From: Candidatus Zixiibacteriota bacterium | GTDB lineage: Bacteria > Zixibacteria > MSB-5A5 > GN15 > FEB-12 | DNA length: 64,000 nt | Assembly: GCA_024276275.1 (NCBI GenBank) | Contig: JAJRXM010000007.1 | Span: 36,322 to 100,321, forward strand | Reading direction: 5' to 3' | Shown here: piece after piece, positions 30,082 through 38,209 of the stretch | How positions within the stretch are numbered: the stretch's first letter is position 1 | Layout of the letters: each line of letters begins with the position of its first letter | Made by a program: the position numbers and the translations under genes | Notes under the pieces: model-generated | What the model saw: only the letters and a program-made list of their open reading frames with translations | Told to the model about the DNA's origin: nothing | The model's database searches: none

Positions 30082-30642
30082 CTACCAATCTTTTTCAAAT
30101 CGAAGCAGAGAATAGACAAACTTGCTGTAATACTCACCGTTGAAATAATGATGCTGCCTTAGCGTACCGTCCTTATGAAACCCGAGAGATTCCAAAAGCT
30201 GCACAGTCGGAACATTAAACTCAGCTGTTTCGGCATATACTTTATTTAAGTTTCTGAAATCAAATAAATATGAGGTTATCAATTGCAATGCCTCTTTGCC
30301 GAACTCCTGTTTACGAAAAAGAGGGTCAATTATTATTCCAAGTTCAGCCGAACGGTTGACATCGTTGTAATTAACAAATGAAACCTTACCGATGTGTGTA
30401 CCGTCTTCTTTAAATACAATAGCAAAAGCCTGTTTGTATGGAGACTTTTCCGGTTTTTTAAACCGGTCGGCAATATCAGCTTCATTTGTGAATACAAGAG
30501 GATGTACAGTCATTGAATGCGGTTCTGATTTGACAAACCAGTCAAGATGCCGTTTGGCATCCTCGGCGGTTTCCGGTCTCAGATAAACATTTTGACCGAC
30601 AAATGACGGTTGGGTCGGATATTCTTTTTTTTCTTTAGCCAT
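30082..30642 (-). CDS. GNAT-family N-acetyltransferase (RimJ/RimL-like)
   Basis: A 186-residue acetyl-CoA-dependent acetyltransferase. It opens with NVYLRPETAEDAKRHLDWF, typical of the RimJ/RimL branch. The acetyl-CoA loop region is LGIIIDPLFRKQEFGKEALQLI and the end carries NVPTVQLLESLGFHKDGTLRQHHYFNGEY. Members modify protein N-termini, polyamines or antibiotics, and the substrate here is not evident. It is preceded by a large palindromic repeat and probably forms a single-gene unit. Confidence 0.88.
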   Translation of the reverse strand: MAKEKKEYPTQPSFVGQNVYLRPETAEDAKRHLDWFVKSEPHSMTVHPLVFTNEADIADRFKKPEKSPYKQAFAIVFKEDGTHIGKVSFVNYNDVNRSAELGIIIDPLFRKQEFGKEALQLITSYLFDFRNLNKVYAETAEFNVPTVQLLESLGFHKDGTLRQHHYFNGEYYSKFVYSLLRFEKDW

Positions 30643-30702
30643 TATCTGCTCCGATTCTATTTTGTTATTTTCGCAGAAGGGTTTGTTAAAAAATGTATTT
30701 CT

Positions 30703-30806
30703 GAGTCATTGCGAGTCAAGTGAGTGATAACGAACGAGACGCGGTAATCTCTAACTTAAGTAATAACAAGAAGATGAGATTGTTACACTCCGTTCGCAAT
30801 GACTGC
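30703..30806. repeat. Large palindromic intergenic element
   Basis: Starts with GTCATTGCGAG and ends with CGCAATGAC in inverted orientation; ATCTC (about 30737) and GAGAT further in are also inverted. The half-units match the ATTGCGAG...ATCTC repeats near 2761, 8840 and 14836, so this copy looks like two units head to head. It separates two minus-strand genes and holds no coding frame. Confidence 0.65.
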
Positions 30807-30846
30807 TAAGGGACTTTATCAACATACCCGAAAACAGGAATCTATA

Positions 30847-31380
30847 TTATTTTCTTATCTTTTTATCATAAAAAGCAATAGCTTCTTTTATCGTATTGAT
30901 AGCATCAAGCCGTCCACGAAGATTGTCAATCACAACCTCTTTATGCTCCAATTTTTTATAATCCTCAAAAAATCGCTGCAGCTCTTTCATTATATGAGGA
31001 GGAAGAGCGGAAATATCATGGTATGAATTATATGCCGGGTCATAACGATGAACAGCAATTATCTTGTCATCCTGCCCTTTTTCATCAGACATCGTTATCA
31101 TCCCAATCGGCGAACACTCAACCAAGCAAAGCGAGGCAAGCGGTTCCTGACACAAAACTAAAACATCAAGCGGGTCATCATCGTCGCAGTAAGTCTGCGG
31201 TATAAAGCCGTAATTGGCAGGATAATGCACCGAACTATACAGCACCCGGTCGGCAAATAGCATCCCGGTCTCTTTGTGCAGTTCATATTTGTTTTTTGAA
31301 CCTTTGGGGATTTCAATTACTGAAATAAATGATTCATCTATATTTTCACCGGGGGATACATCATGCCACGGGTTGCTCAT
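30847..31380 (-). CDS. ppa: Inorganic pyrophosphatase (family I)
   Basis: Hydrolyses pyrophosphate to drive biosynthesis. It has 177 residues, with the family I signature DDDDPLDVLVL, upstream YPANYGFIPQTY (active-site Tyr), the N-terminal IEIPKGSKNKYE and RYDPAY later. AAGGAG lies before the ATG and the promoter is at 31407-31435. It is complete and normal in length for bacterial enzymes. Confidence 0.97.
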   Translation of the reverse strand: MSNPWHDVSPGENIDESFISVIEIPKGSKNKYELHKETGMLFADRVLYSSVHYPANYGFIPQTYCDDDDPLDVLVLCQEPLASLCLVECSPIGMITMSDEKGQDDKIIAVHRYDPAYNSYHDISALPPHIMKELQRFFEDYKKLEHKEVVIDNLRGRLDAINTIKEAIAFYDKKIRK

Positions 31381-31406
31381 TTTACTGCTCCTTATTATTT
31401 GCTCAT

Positions 31407-31435
31407 AGTATAATGGAGCGGGCGAGTGGGGGCAA
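31407..31435 (-). promoter_or_regulatory. Sigma-70 promoter of ppa
   Basis: On the minus strand TTGCCC (31435-31430), a 17-base spacer and TATACT (31412-31407); the predicted start is close to 31400, about 20 bases before the ATG at 31380. Confidence 0.55.
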
Positions 31436-31490
31436 TCTTAAATTTTCATTTAAAATTTGACAATAACATTGCAATAGCGGTAATTAAGGT

Positions 31491-31814
31491 ATGAATAAAA
31501 ATATAATACTTATTGTTGTGCTGTTTCTGCTCTATTTTGTAGTCGGTTTTTCGCTACAGGCTGTGTATGGTGACTCGTATCATTTTATGGCAGGGGAAAA
31601 CTACTGGGAAGCTGATGGTAACGGTGGATGGACTGAACGGGGTAACCCGTCTAAACCGATGCCGACAACTGTTTCTGAAGTACCACCTCTGATTACGTTT
31701 TACCTTCCATTTTTCGTCCCTGCTTTTGTGTTGATTCTATTCATGTTCACACCGTTGGGTAGACACTTGGAAACACGGAAAAAGGATGATGGGGAAGTTG
31801 TGGATGAAGAATAG
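31491..31814 (+). CDS. Small membrane protein of unknown function
   Basis: A 107-residue protein, not recognised. TM helices lie at about 4-24 and 68-88, separated by a polar 40-residue loop rich in Trp, Gly and Asp (ENYWEADGNGGWTERG) that would face the periplasm; the C-terminus is charged. A TTGACA (31457-31462) about 30 bases upstream suggests its own promoter, with a weak -10. It may share a transcript with the exported protein that follows 53 bp later. Confidence 0.6.
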   Translation: MNKNIILIVVLFLLYFVVGFSLQAVYGDSYHFMAGENYWEADGNGGWTERGNPSKPMPTTVSEVPPLITFYLPFFVPAFVLILFMFTPLGRHLETRKKDDGEVVDEE

Positions 31815-31824
31815 AATTGTGCAT

Positions 31825-31844
31825 GGCAGACGCCCTCGTCTGCC
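31825..31844. repeat. Intergenic hairpin repeat
   Basis: GGCAGACG (31825-31832), loop CCCT, CGTCTGCC (31837-31844). The arm recurs at about 8789-8796 and inverted near 15841-15856. Confidence 0.6.
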
Positions 31845-31867
31845 TCAATAATAGTAGGAAGCTACAG

Positions 31868-32551
31868 ATGAATAATTATAGAAGATATTTAATAGGTACG
31901 ATAGTATTTGTCTTCTGTATCCTATCAAGTTCTACATTTTCTTCTGAATTAATTTCAAAAGAAAAATTACTTGAATTGGTGTCTCAGGATTTAATTGAAA
32001 AATGTAATTCAGGACTTAAACAATTAGAGAATGACCCTGATAGTGTCGAAATGGCTTTCCCTATGAAGTGTGCTATTAGAGACAATAAAATTATAGAGTA
32101 CCAAGGCAAGAAATATTATATTGTGATAGCAGGCTGCACCGGTTACGGTGAAGTTTTAATAATCAATTCTACCGATACAAGCGTAATTGCAAAAAGTGAA
32201 ATTATTAATTTCCCTACTCACTATGTAAGTATAGGTGAAATTATTGATATAAATAATGACTCTGTTCCTGAATTAGTTATTCATCAAAGTTCAGGTTCAC
32301 AAGGTATGTATGCTATATTTTTTTCTTTGTATGAAACAAAATTATTGCCGATTTTGAATGAAATTAAACACTATCAGTTTTATGCATCTGGAGGTAATAT
32401 CGAATACAAAGATATTGATAATGATGGAACGTTAGAAATTATTCTCGAAAGTATGTTATTGCCTGCAGATGTTAAAAAAGGAATTACAGAAGCAACCAAA
32501 GAAATTTTAAAGTGGGACGGTACAAGATATATTAAAAATGATTACTTATAG
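31868..32551 (+). CDS. Exported protein with FG-GAP/VCBS-like Asp motifs
   Basis: A 227-residue protein from ATG 31868; an upstream in-frame start at 31817 would translate through a hairpin repeat and is unlikely. The signal peptide is about 1-27. Two Asp-rich calcium-loop-like segments, IDINNDSVPELVI and KDIDNDGTLEIIL, are spaced about 60 residues apart as in FG-GAP/VCBS beta-propeller blades, but there are too few for a full propeller. Two Cys in the first half (KCN, KCA) and one in AGCTG may form a disulphide. Function unknown. Confidence 0.6.
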   Translation: MNNYRRYLIGTIVFVFCILSSSTFSSELISKEKLLELVSQDLIEKCNSGLKQLENDPDSVEMAFPMKCAIRDNKIIEYQGKKYYIVIAGCTGYGEVLIINSTDTSVIAKSEIINFPTHYVSIGEIIDINNDSVPELVIHQSSGSQGMYAIFFSLYETKLLPILNEIKHYQFYASGGNIEYKDIDNDGTLEIILESMLLPADVKKGITEATKEILKWDGTRYIKNDYL

Positions 32552-32590
32552 TCTTTGAGTAAATAATAATAAATAATCAGAAAGCCCACT

Positions 32591-32800
32591 ATGGAAAGCA
32601 CCTCACTACTATTTTACGGATTGATTTTCGGCTCTATCGGAGGCGGATTGTTTGTCTATGGTCGAAAACAGCGGGCAGCTGTTCCATTGGTTTGCGGTAT
32701 TGTTCTGGCTATTATCCCGTATTTTATTTCTAACATATATTTACTTGTCTCGGTCGGTGTCGCTTTAACGGCATTACCGTTTATAGTCAAGAAATTATAG
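32591..32800 (+). CDS. Small two-helix membrane protein
   Basis: A 69-residue protein with TM helices at about 6-24 and 31-50, a possible third at 50-65, and a short basic loop (YGRKQRAAV) between the first two. It resembles small conserved membrane proteins of unknown role that begin with a GSIGGG-like helix. No Shine-Dalgarno sequence is visible. It is followed by a GC-rich hairpin (32853-32869). Confidence 0.55.
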   Translation: MESTSLLFYGLIFGSIGGGLFVYGRKQRAAVPLVCGIVLAIIPYFISNIYLLVSVGVALTALPFIVKKL

Positions 32801-32852
32801 TTCTAATTTACATGTCGTAATCGTTATCAATTGCCTTTTGTTCCTGCTCTGG

Positions 32853-32869
32853 ACTCCGGCTCCGCCGGA
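32853..32869. repeat. GC-rich intergenic hairpin
   Basis: CTCCGGC (32853-32859), loop TCC, GCCGGAG (32863-32869), in an otherwise AT-rich region. It is not followed by a T run, so it is more likely a repeat than a terminator. Confidence 0.5.
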
Positions 32870-32981
32870 GAGGGGAGGTGCCGGTTGTAGAAAAATCTGA
32901 ATTTTAGGATGACATTATTGGAAGTTTTATATTTGAAAAAACCGCTCCACAAACCGAATTATTTACGTATATTAGACCGCT

Positions 32982-34286
32982 ATGACAACCAAACAAAAAA
33001 AAATATCTGTCCAGACTCTCGGATGTCGTTTGAATCAATACGAATCTGAAAAAATCGCTGCCCAACTGTATCCTTATGGTTTTGAAAGGGCAAAACAGTC
33101 GGAACCTGCTGATATATATATTATCAATACCTGTACTGTAACCCACAAAGCCGATGCCGACTGTCGGGCGATGATTCGGAGAGCCTCGCGTCAGAACCCG
33201 AACTCCAAAATTGTTGTCACAGGTTGCTATGTTGATAATGACCCTGCATTAATAGAGGGAATGGAGGCGGTCGATTTGATTGTCAACAACGCCCAAAAAG
33301 ATGATATCGCAATTATAGTCCCATCTAAATTCCCTGATTTGTTTACCGAGGAGCCTGACAAATCTTGTTCAACAATGGTGACTGACTTTTTTGACCATAA
33401 TAGAGCATGGCTGAAAATTTCTGACGGGTGTAACCAATGGTGTTCGTTTTGTATTATTCCGACTGTGCGGGGAAGAATCAAAAACCGTTCGGCTGTTGAT
33501 ATTATAGATGAAATCAATATGCTTGTAGAAAACGGATATCAAGAGGTTGTCTTAACAGCAGTACATATCGGTCATTATAAAAACAATCAAGAACCGAGAA
33601 TGAAAAATTTAACCGCTCTCTGCAAGTTTATTATGGCAGAAACAGATTTATATCGTCTGCGGATTTCATCAATAGAACCGCAAACAGTTCGGGATGATTT
33701 TATCGAAATGTATGCTGACTCAGGTGGACGAATCTGTCGCCACATGCATTTACCCTTGCAGGCGGGCTCATCAGAGATTTTAAAAAAGATGCTTCGTCCG
33801 TATGACCATAACCGTTATATCAACCGTGTTGAATTACTCAAACAAGCTGCCCCTAATACAATAGTTGGAGCCGATGTTATTGTCGGATTTCCCGGTGAAA
33901 CCGATGACGACTTTATGCGGACTGCTAAATTAGTAGAATCTGGTTTGATTGATTATTTGCATGTGTTCAGTTATTCCGACCGTTCGGGTACACCTGCCTC
34001 ACGAATGTCGAGTAAAATCGACCCTCGTATTATTAAAGAGCGGAATGCATATCTGACTCGCATCTCTCATACTATTAAAGAAAATGCTCATAAACGTCAG
34101 ATAGGTGAGGTACTTGATGTTGTTTCAGAACATAAATTACAGCCTGACGGGCATTATTTTGGTGTCTCCGATAATTATCTGAAAGTTAAACTGCCAAATT
34201 CTATCAATCCTGATAAATCTATATACAGAGTTAAAATTACCGCATCGCATCAAGACTATATCGAGGGTGATATAAACCTGTTCTAA
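32982..34286 (+). CDS. mtaB: tRNA t6A37 methylthiotransferase
   Basis: Radical-SAM enzyme that adds a methylthio group to N6-threonylcarbamoyladenosine 37 of ANN-decoding tRNAs. It has 434 residues: an N-terminal UPF0004 domain with cluster ligands C15, C51 and C82; the radical-SAM motif CNQWCSFC (C150, C154, C157); and a C-terminal TRAM-like end. MtaB rather than MiaB or RimO is favoured by the start VQTLGCRLNQYESE and by CNQWCSFCIIPTVRG. Confidence 0.93.
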   Translation: MTTKQKKISVQTLGCRLNQYESEKIAAQLYPYGFERAKQSEPADIYIINTCTVTHKADADCRAMIRRASRQNPNSKIVVTGCYVDNDPALIEGMEAVDLIVNNAQKDDIAIIVPSKFPDLFTEEPDKSCSTMVTDFFDHNRAWLKISDGCNQWCSFCIIPTVRGRIKNRSAVDIIDEINMLVENGYQEVVLTAVHIGHYKNNQEPRMKNLTALCKFIMAETDLYRLRISSIEPQTVRDDFIEMYADSGGRICRHMHLPLQAGSSEILKKMLRPYDHNRYINRVELLKQAAPNTIVGADVIVGFPGETDDDFMRTAKLVESGLIDYLHVFSYSDRSGTPASRMSSKIDPRIIKERNAYLTRISHTIKENAHKRQIGEVLDVVSEHKLQPDGHYFGVSDNYLKVKLPNSINPDKSIYRVKITASHQDYIEGDINLF

Positions 34287-34366
34287 AAATTTAATTTTAA
34301 TAGTTATCCTAATCGATACTTCTCTACTCCTTTCCGTCGCAGACGGAAACTAGTGCAGCAACACGA

Positions 34367-34394
34367 TTGACAAATTAATAGAGACATATACAAT
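34367..34394 (+). promoter_or_regulatory. Sigma-70-like promoter upstream of the flagellar cluster
   Basis: TTGACA (34367-34372), a 16-base spacer and TACAAT (34389-34394). It would give a leader of about 270 bases before the first flagellar gene. Confidence 0.45.
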
Positions 34395-34560
34395 TATTAT
34401 GACATCTTTTCCATGCGATGTCAGTCTACCTGAGCTGCTTGCCTGACTACCTGCTTTAAAGTACAATAAATTCATAAATCGGCTCATTGCTTCCGTTCAA
34501 TCGGGAAAAAAATTCCAGATTCGTAATCTTCTCAACAGACTTTCAAAAAGCGACCTATAG

Positions 34561-34587
34561 CGTAAGTTAAAGAATTAAAGCAAGTTA
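34561..34587 (+). promoter_or_regulatory. Bipartite upstream motif, copy 1
   Basis: CGTAAGTTAAAG (34561-34572), eight bases, CAAGTTA (34581-34587). The same two blocks with the same 8-base gap lie at 44456-44482 before fliR. AAGTTA is repeated directly within each copy. Likely a binding site for a flagellar regulator (inference). Confidence 0.5.
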
Positions 34588-34605
34588 CAATTAAGACGCA
34601 GGCTT

Positions 34606-34621
34606 CGGCATGTGTCCTGCT
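34606..34621 (+). promoter_or_regulatory. Sigma-54-like promoter before the flagellar cluster
   Basis: CGGCATGTGTCCTGCT has GG and GC separated by exactly 10 bases, as in the -24/-12 consensus TGGCACG-N4-TTGCT, and matches most fixed positions. The start of the first gene is 48 bases downstream. rpoN is not in the window. Confidence 0.45.
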
Positions 34622-34669
34622 CTATAGGAAGATGAGAAACTAGATAAAATGCAAATTTTTGGATAAATA

Positions 34670-35503
34670 ATGGCAGAAGATAAGAAAAAAGAAGAAACTA
34701 AAGCAGAATCAACTGACACAGCCGCAACTGAAGAAACTAAGCCGAAAAGTAATTTGATGAAGTATATCATGTTTGCTGTCGGCGGACTGGTTTTGGTCGG
34801 CGGTATCGCATTTGGAGTTGCCTTTATGCTTAAAGGTGATCACAAAGCCGATGCGGAGCATACTGAAGAAGTTTCTGATACTTATGATGATAAAAAATCG
34901 GAAGAACATGCCTCTAAAGAATCAAAAGAGAATGTCTCTCATGAAACTACCAAAGAAAGTTCAAAAAAAGAAACACATATCGCCAGTAATAAACGTGATG
35001 AAAATTTAGAGATTTCAAAAGAAGATTTCTATGATGCCGGTGAAGATGAATTTGATTCAAAAGCGATAGAAAAAATAGTAGATAATCTCGCATTTTTGGA
35101 ATACACACCTGACGACTCAGAAATACCGAATGAAGACGGTATGACAGTTGAAGATTCATTAGAACAAATGAATTGGATAGAAAAAGAAAAACTGGCAATT
35201 GAAACACGAAAAAAAGAATTAGATAGACGTGAAAAAGATTTGAATAAAATGGAAAAATCAGTAGATGCCAAAATTATACGAATTGAACAAGCCGAGTCAA
35301 ACAGAACAAGTCAGCTTGCAAAGCTGTATGACGGTATGGACTCACGTGCGGTGGCAAAACTGATGATGAATTTAGATCATAATACGATAGTTGCAATTTT
35401 ACCGAGAATGAAAAGTAAAAATGCCGCTCAGGTATTACAATTACTGCCTTCAAAAATGGCAGCCGAACTTTCTAAACAGATGATTACAATAGCAGATAAT
35501 TAA
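34670..35503 (+). CDS. MotE-like flagellar protein (MgtE-N/FliG-N-like domain)
   Basis: A 277-residue membrane protein at the head of the flagellar cluster. One TM helix at about 30-53 follows a charged N-terminus. Next come an acidic linker, a coiled coil (about 165-220, WIEKEKLAIETRKKELDRREKDLNKMEKS) and a C-terminal helical domain with LAKLYDGMDSRAVAKLMMNLDHNTIVAILPRMK. This architecture matches MotE, the stator-chaperone family with an MgtE intracellular N-like domain. It occupies the place where fliJ often stands before fliK, but the membrane helix argues against FliJ. Confidence 0.78.
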   Translation: MAEDKKKEETKAESTDTAATEETKPKSNLMKYIMFAVGGLVLVGGIAFGVAFMLKGDHKADAEHTEEVSDTYDDKKSEEHASKESKENVSHETTKESSKKETHIASNKRDENLEISKEDFYDAGEDEFDSKAIEKIVDNLAFLEYTPDDSEIPNEDGMTVEDSLEQMNWIEKEKLAIETRKKELDRREKDLNKMEKSVDAKIIRIEQAESNRTSQLAKLYDGMDSRAVAKLMMNLDHNTIVAILPRMKSKNAAQVLQLLPSKMAAELSKQMITIADN

Positions 35504-35504
35504 A

Positions 35505-36947
35505 ATGACACAACCGACGCTAAACATAATGGAAATACTACAAAGCAGTCCTACCAAGGCAACCGCCGGACAATTAGGACTACTTGAACCAAACGGTCAA
35601 ACAGACGGTTTAAACCAAGAAATACAGGATCAAACATTTGATATGATTTTTGGTAGTATGTTAGCAGGTGCATCACAAGTAATAGTCGGACAAAATGAAA
35701 ACGTTTTACAAAATTCTCTTGCACAAGAGAATTCGGTCCTTCCTCAGTTGTTTTCACAAGAGATGAATCAACCGGGATTGGAAACGCAAGGGAATGCAAA
35801 ACAATTTGATGCTCTTATTCCACAAAATATGCCTCTGTTACAAAACAATATTAAAGATATGATATTACAAGAAGGTAAAGAATTAGAAAACGGACAGTTT
35901 AAAGTTCTTTCAAAAGAAATAGTTGATTCAAAATTGTCACTCACTATTGAAGGCACGAACGGAAAACAATTAAGTATTTCACTTCCGGTAGAATCGCTAC
36001 AAAATTCGAATGGGAATAGCATGCTTGAACGAGTAACTGTTCAAGATTCATACTATCGTAAAGAATTAGAATCTTTGATAGAAAAAGTAGATATTAAACA
36101 GATAGAGATTAAAGCTGTAGATACAAAATTATCTCAAACAGCCTTAAAGCCTGTTGAGATAAGTATAGTCGGTGAGCAAAATGCTGCCGTTGTTACATTC
36201 AAAGCATCATTAAAGAAAAATCAGATTAAAATCAATTCTGCACAATCAACAGCTTCCAATCAAAAAGCGGCTGTGTTAGATGATAGCGGTGTTTTTGATG
36301 ATCAAGCTGTTGTTAACCGGAACGGTTCTCAGAAATTGATTGAAAAAGTTACATTAAACTCAAATCAACAACTTGGTAATTCTACACAAAAAGTAAATCA
36401 AGAACTACAATTAAAGAATATGTCCACAAATCAATCAATAGAAAGAACGGACACTTCTTTATATAATTACAAGACTGATATAATCGAAAACGGTAGTGCG
36501 AAGGAAACTATGCAAACTGTTCGCATGCAGTTGCCGGAAAATATTAAATCTGTTTTACAACCAAATAGTCAAGCTGTGGTTATTAAAATGAACCCTGAAC
36601 ATTTAGGACCTGCAAAACTCAGTTTATCTTTTTCAGGTGGAAAATTACGGGCACAGTTGATGGTAACATCACTTAATGCCAAACAGGTTTTAGACGGTTC
36701 TTTGGATAGACTAGTAGACCAACTGCAAAAAGCTGATATTATCGTTGATAAAATTAATGTAACACTAGACGGAAATCAAAATCAAGACAAACAGTTTAGT
36801 CATCAACAACAATGGCAGAAAAAAATGTCATTTAAAAATATTGATTTAAACGAATTTAATCAAAACGAAAAAGAACAAACAGTTCAAAGACCAACAGCTG
36901 TCGGTATCCAACCGAGCTTGTCCGGTTCTGTGAACTATTTAGCTTAG
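35505..36947 (+). CDS. fliK: Flagellar hook-length control protein
   Basis: A ruler that sets hook length and switches the export gate. It has 480 residues. A long low-complexity N-terminal part rich in Gln/Asn/Ser (1-335) is followed by a conserved Flg_hook domain at about 338-422 (VIKMNPEHLGPAKLSLSFSGGKLRAQLMV). It begins 1 base after the upstream gene ends and is followed by flgD 9 bp later. Confidence 0.9.
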   Translation: MTQPTLNIMEILQSSPTKATAGQLGLLEPNGQTDGLNQEIQDQTFDMIFGSMLAGASQVIVGQNENVLQNSLAQENSVLPQLFSQEMNQPGLETQGNAKQFDALIPQNMPLLQNNIKDMILQEGKELENGQFKVLSKEIVDSKLSLTIEGTNGKQLSISLPVESLQNSNGNSMLERVTVQDSYYRKELESLIEKVDIKQIEIKAVDTKLSQTALKPVEISIVGEQNAAVVTFKASLKKNQIKINSAQSTASNQKAAVLDDSGVFDDQAVVNRNGSQKLIEKVTLNSNQQLGNSTQKVNQELQLKNMSTNQSIERTDTSLYNYKTDIIENGSAKETMQTVRMQLPENIKSVLQPNSQAVVIKMNPEHLGPAKLSLSFSGGKLRAQLMVTSLNAKQVLDGSLDRLVDQLQKADIIVDKINVTLDGNQNQDKQFSHQQQWQKKMSFKNIDLNEFNQNEKEQTVQRPTAVGIQPSLSGSVNYLA

Positions 36948-36956
36948 GAGTCGAAT

Positions 36957-37679
36957 ATGGGATTTATATCACCGGTTGCGACGGATAGTAATGGAGCAAC
37001 AAGAAAAACAGGTTCTCAGCAAGAGCTTGGTAAAAATGATTTTTTACAATTATTAGTTGCCCAGATGGAGAACCAGGACCCGATGGAACCGATGTCCAAT
37101 GAAGAGTCAATTGCACAATTGGCACAGTTCTCTACACTTGAACAGATGAACAATATTGCCGACGGTATTTCAAAATCGAATGATTTGGATTTCCTTCAAA
37201 TGCAGTCATTAAACAATGTTATGGCTTCGGGTTTGATAGGTAAAGATGCTCAAGCAAGTTATAACGGTATTTATCTTGATTATGAAAAACCGGCTATTAT
37301 AAATTTTAATCTTTCGAACAATGTAGATACAGTCCAATTCACAATCAAAGATATTAGCGGTAAAACTATAGCAACTATTAAACAGGAAAATCTGGATGCA
37401 GGTGTCAATTCTATAGAATGGGACGGCACAGATACTTCGGGTAACAGAGTTGCTGAAGGGTACTATACTGTTGAAGCAACTGCTTCGATGACTGACGGTA
37501 CCAATTTTACACCTGACTTATCATTAGTCGGTCGAGTCGAGTCCGTTATCTACCGTGATTCATCTGCATATATTAGTATCCAGGGAACTGAAATTCCTTT
37601 AGGTGCTGTTACTGCGGTCGGTGAATCGGGTGCTTTTACTGATAACACAGATGAGACTGACGGGAACGGCGGAAACTAA
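36957..37679 (+). CDS. flgD: Flagellar hook capping protein
   Basis: Scaffold for hook assembly. It has 240 residues. The N-terminal motif KNDFLQLLVAQMENQDPMEPM (about 27-47) is followed by QLAQFSTLEQMNNI. A FlgD-type Ig/tudor region follows (about 105-215), including IEWDGTDTSGNRVAEGYYTV, the fold that also underlies the NYPNPFN-type tails in this window. The C-terminus is acidic and Gly-rich. Confidence 0.95.
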   Translation: MGFISPVATDSNGATRKTGSQQELGKNDFLQLLVAQMENQDPMEPMSNEESIAQLAQFSTLEQMNNIADGISKSNDLDFLQMQSLNNVMASGLIGKDAQASYNGIYLDYEKPAIINFNLSNNVDTVQFTIKDISGKTIATIKQENLDAGVNSIEWDGTDTSGNRVAEGYYTVEATASMTDGTNFTPDLSLVGRVESVIYRDSSAYISIQGTEIPLGAVTAVGESGAFTDNTDETDGNGGN

Positions 37680-37705
37680 GAGTTTCTCTTTGGAAGGAGA
37701 TAAAG

Positions 37706-38110
37706 ATGAGTATAGGAAACGGAATGAAAATAAGTAATTATCAACGTCCGATCAATTTGATCGAGATAGCCGGTAGAAGTAAACCGAATGATAAGGTTTC
37801 GCAAACAGGTGAGAAATCATTTAAAGAAATGTTTTCAGAAGAACTTGCCGGAGACCGTAATATCTCATTTTCTAAACATGCTTCCCAACGTCTTTACTCA
37901 CGAGGAATTGAACTCGGAACTGAAAAATTGAATGCAATTGCCGATGCGGTTGATAAAGCATCTGAAAAAGGTTCAAAAGAAACTTTGATACTTTCCGATG
38001 ACACAGCTTTTGTCGTTTCAGTTGAAAACAGAACTATCATAACAGCGTTTGATAAAGAGAACTTACGTGAAGGCGTAGTAACTTCAATTGATTCAGCGGT
38101 GATTATATAA
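37706..38110 (+). CDS. Flagellar operon protein (TIGR02530-like)
   Basis: A 134-residue protein found in many hook operons between flgD and flgE, of unresolved function. The conserved core is ISFSKHASQRLYSRGIELGTEKLNAIADAV and the end is VENRTIITAFDKENL. A strong AAGGAG precedes the ATG. Its TAA overlaps the ATG of a 30-codon frame at 38110 (TAATG). Confidence 0.85.
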   Translation: MSIGNGMKISNYQRPINLIEIAGRSKPNDKVSQTGEKSFKEMFSEELAGDRNISFSKHASQRLYSRGIELGTEKLNAIADAVDKASEKGSKETLILSDDTAFVVSVENRTIITAFDKENLREGVVTSIDSAVII

Positions 38111-38202
38111 TGAAAAAACTAAACAGAAATATAACTATTAATCTAACTCCGGAATTGGACTCCATTTTGATGGAGAAGTTCCGGTTACCCTCAAGGAGGT
38201 AA
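38110..38202 (+). CDS. Possible 30-residue coupled leader peptide upstream of flgE
   Basis: ATG at 38110 overlaps the previous stop (TAATG), and the frame ends at TAA 38200-38202, eight bases before the flgE start. The peptide begins MKKLNRNITINLTPELDSIL and ends RLPSRR. The frame runs through two RNA hairpins and stops inside the arm of the second, which masks the flgE Shine-Dalgarno sequence. It has no ribosome-binding site other than re-initiation after the upstream gene. A role in translational coupling fits the geometry; whether the peptide itself matters is unknown. Confidence 0.45.
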   Translation: MKKLNRNITINLTPELDSILMEKFRLPSRR

Positions 38203-38204
38203 CC
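38149..38204 (+). promoter_or_regulatory. Tandem RNA hairpins masking the flgE ribosome-binding site
   Basis: Hairpin 1 is nested: CCGGAA (38149-38154) with TTCCGG (38179-38184), and inside it CTCCAT (38160-38165) with ATGGAG (38170-38175). Hairpin 2 is GGTTACC (38183-38189) with GGTAACC (38198-38204), and its loop and 3' arm hold the flgE Shine-Dalgarno AAGGAGG (38193-38199). The two share bases 38183-38184. Confidence 0.65.
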
Positions 38205-38209
38205 TAATT

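Larger units (their letters stand above)
34287..34669. other. Regulatory gap before the flagellar cluster
   Basis: No gene. Contains a perfect hairpin TTTCCGTC/GACGGAAA (34331-34349), a sigma-70-like promoter (34367-34394), a bipartite motif shared with the fliR upstream region (34561-34587) and a sigma-54-like site (34606-34621). The last overlaps a CCTGCTCTATA string that also follows the hairpin at 17217-17239, so it could belong to a repeat. Confidence 0.55.

Noticed and set aside
32853..32869. Terminator for the small membrane protein gene
   Set aside because: The stem is strong but lacks a T run on either side.
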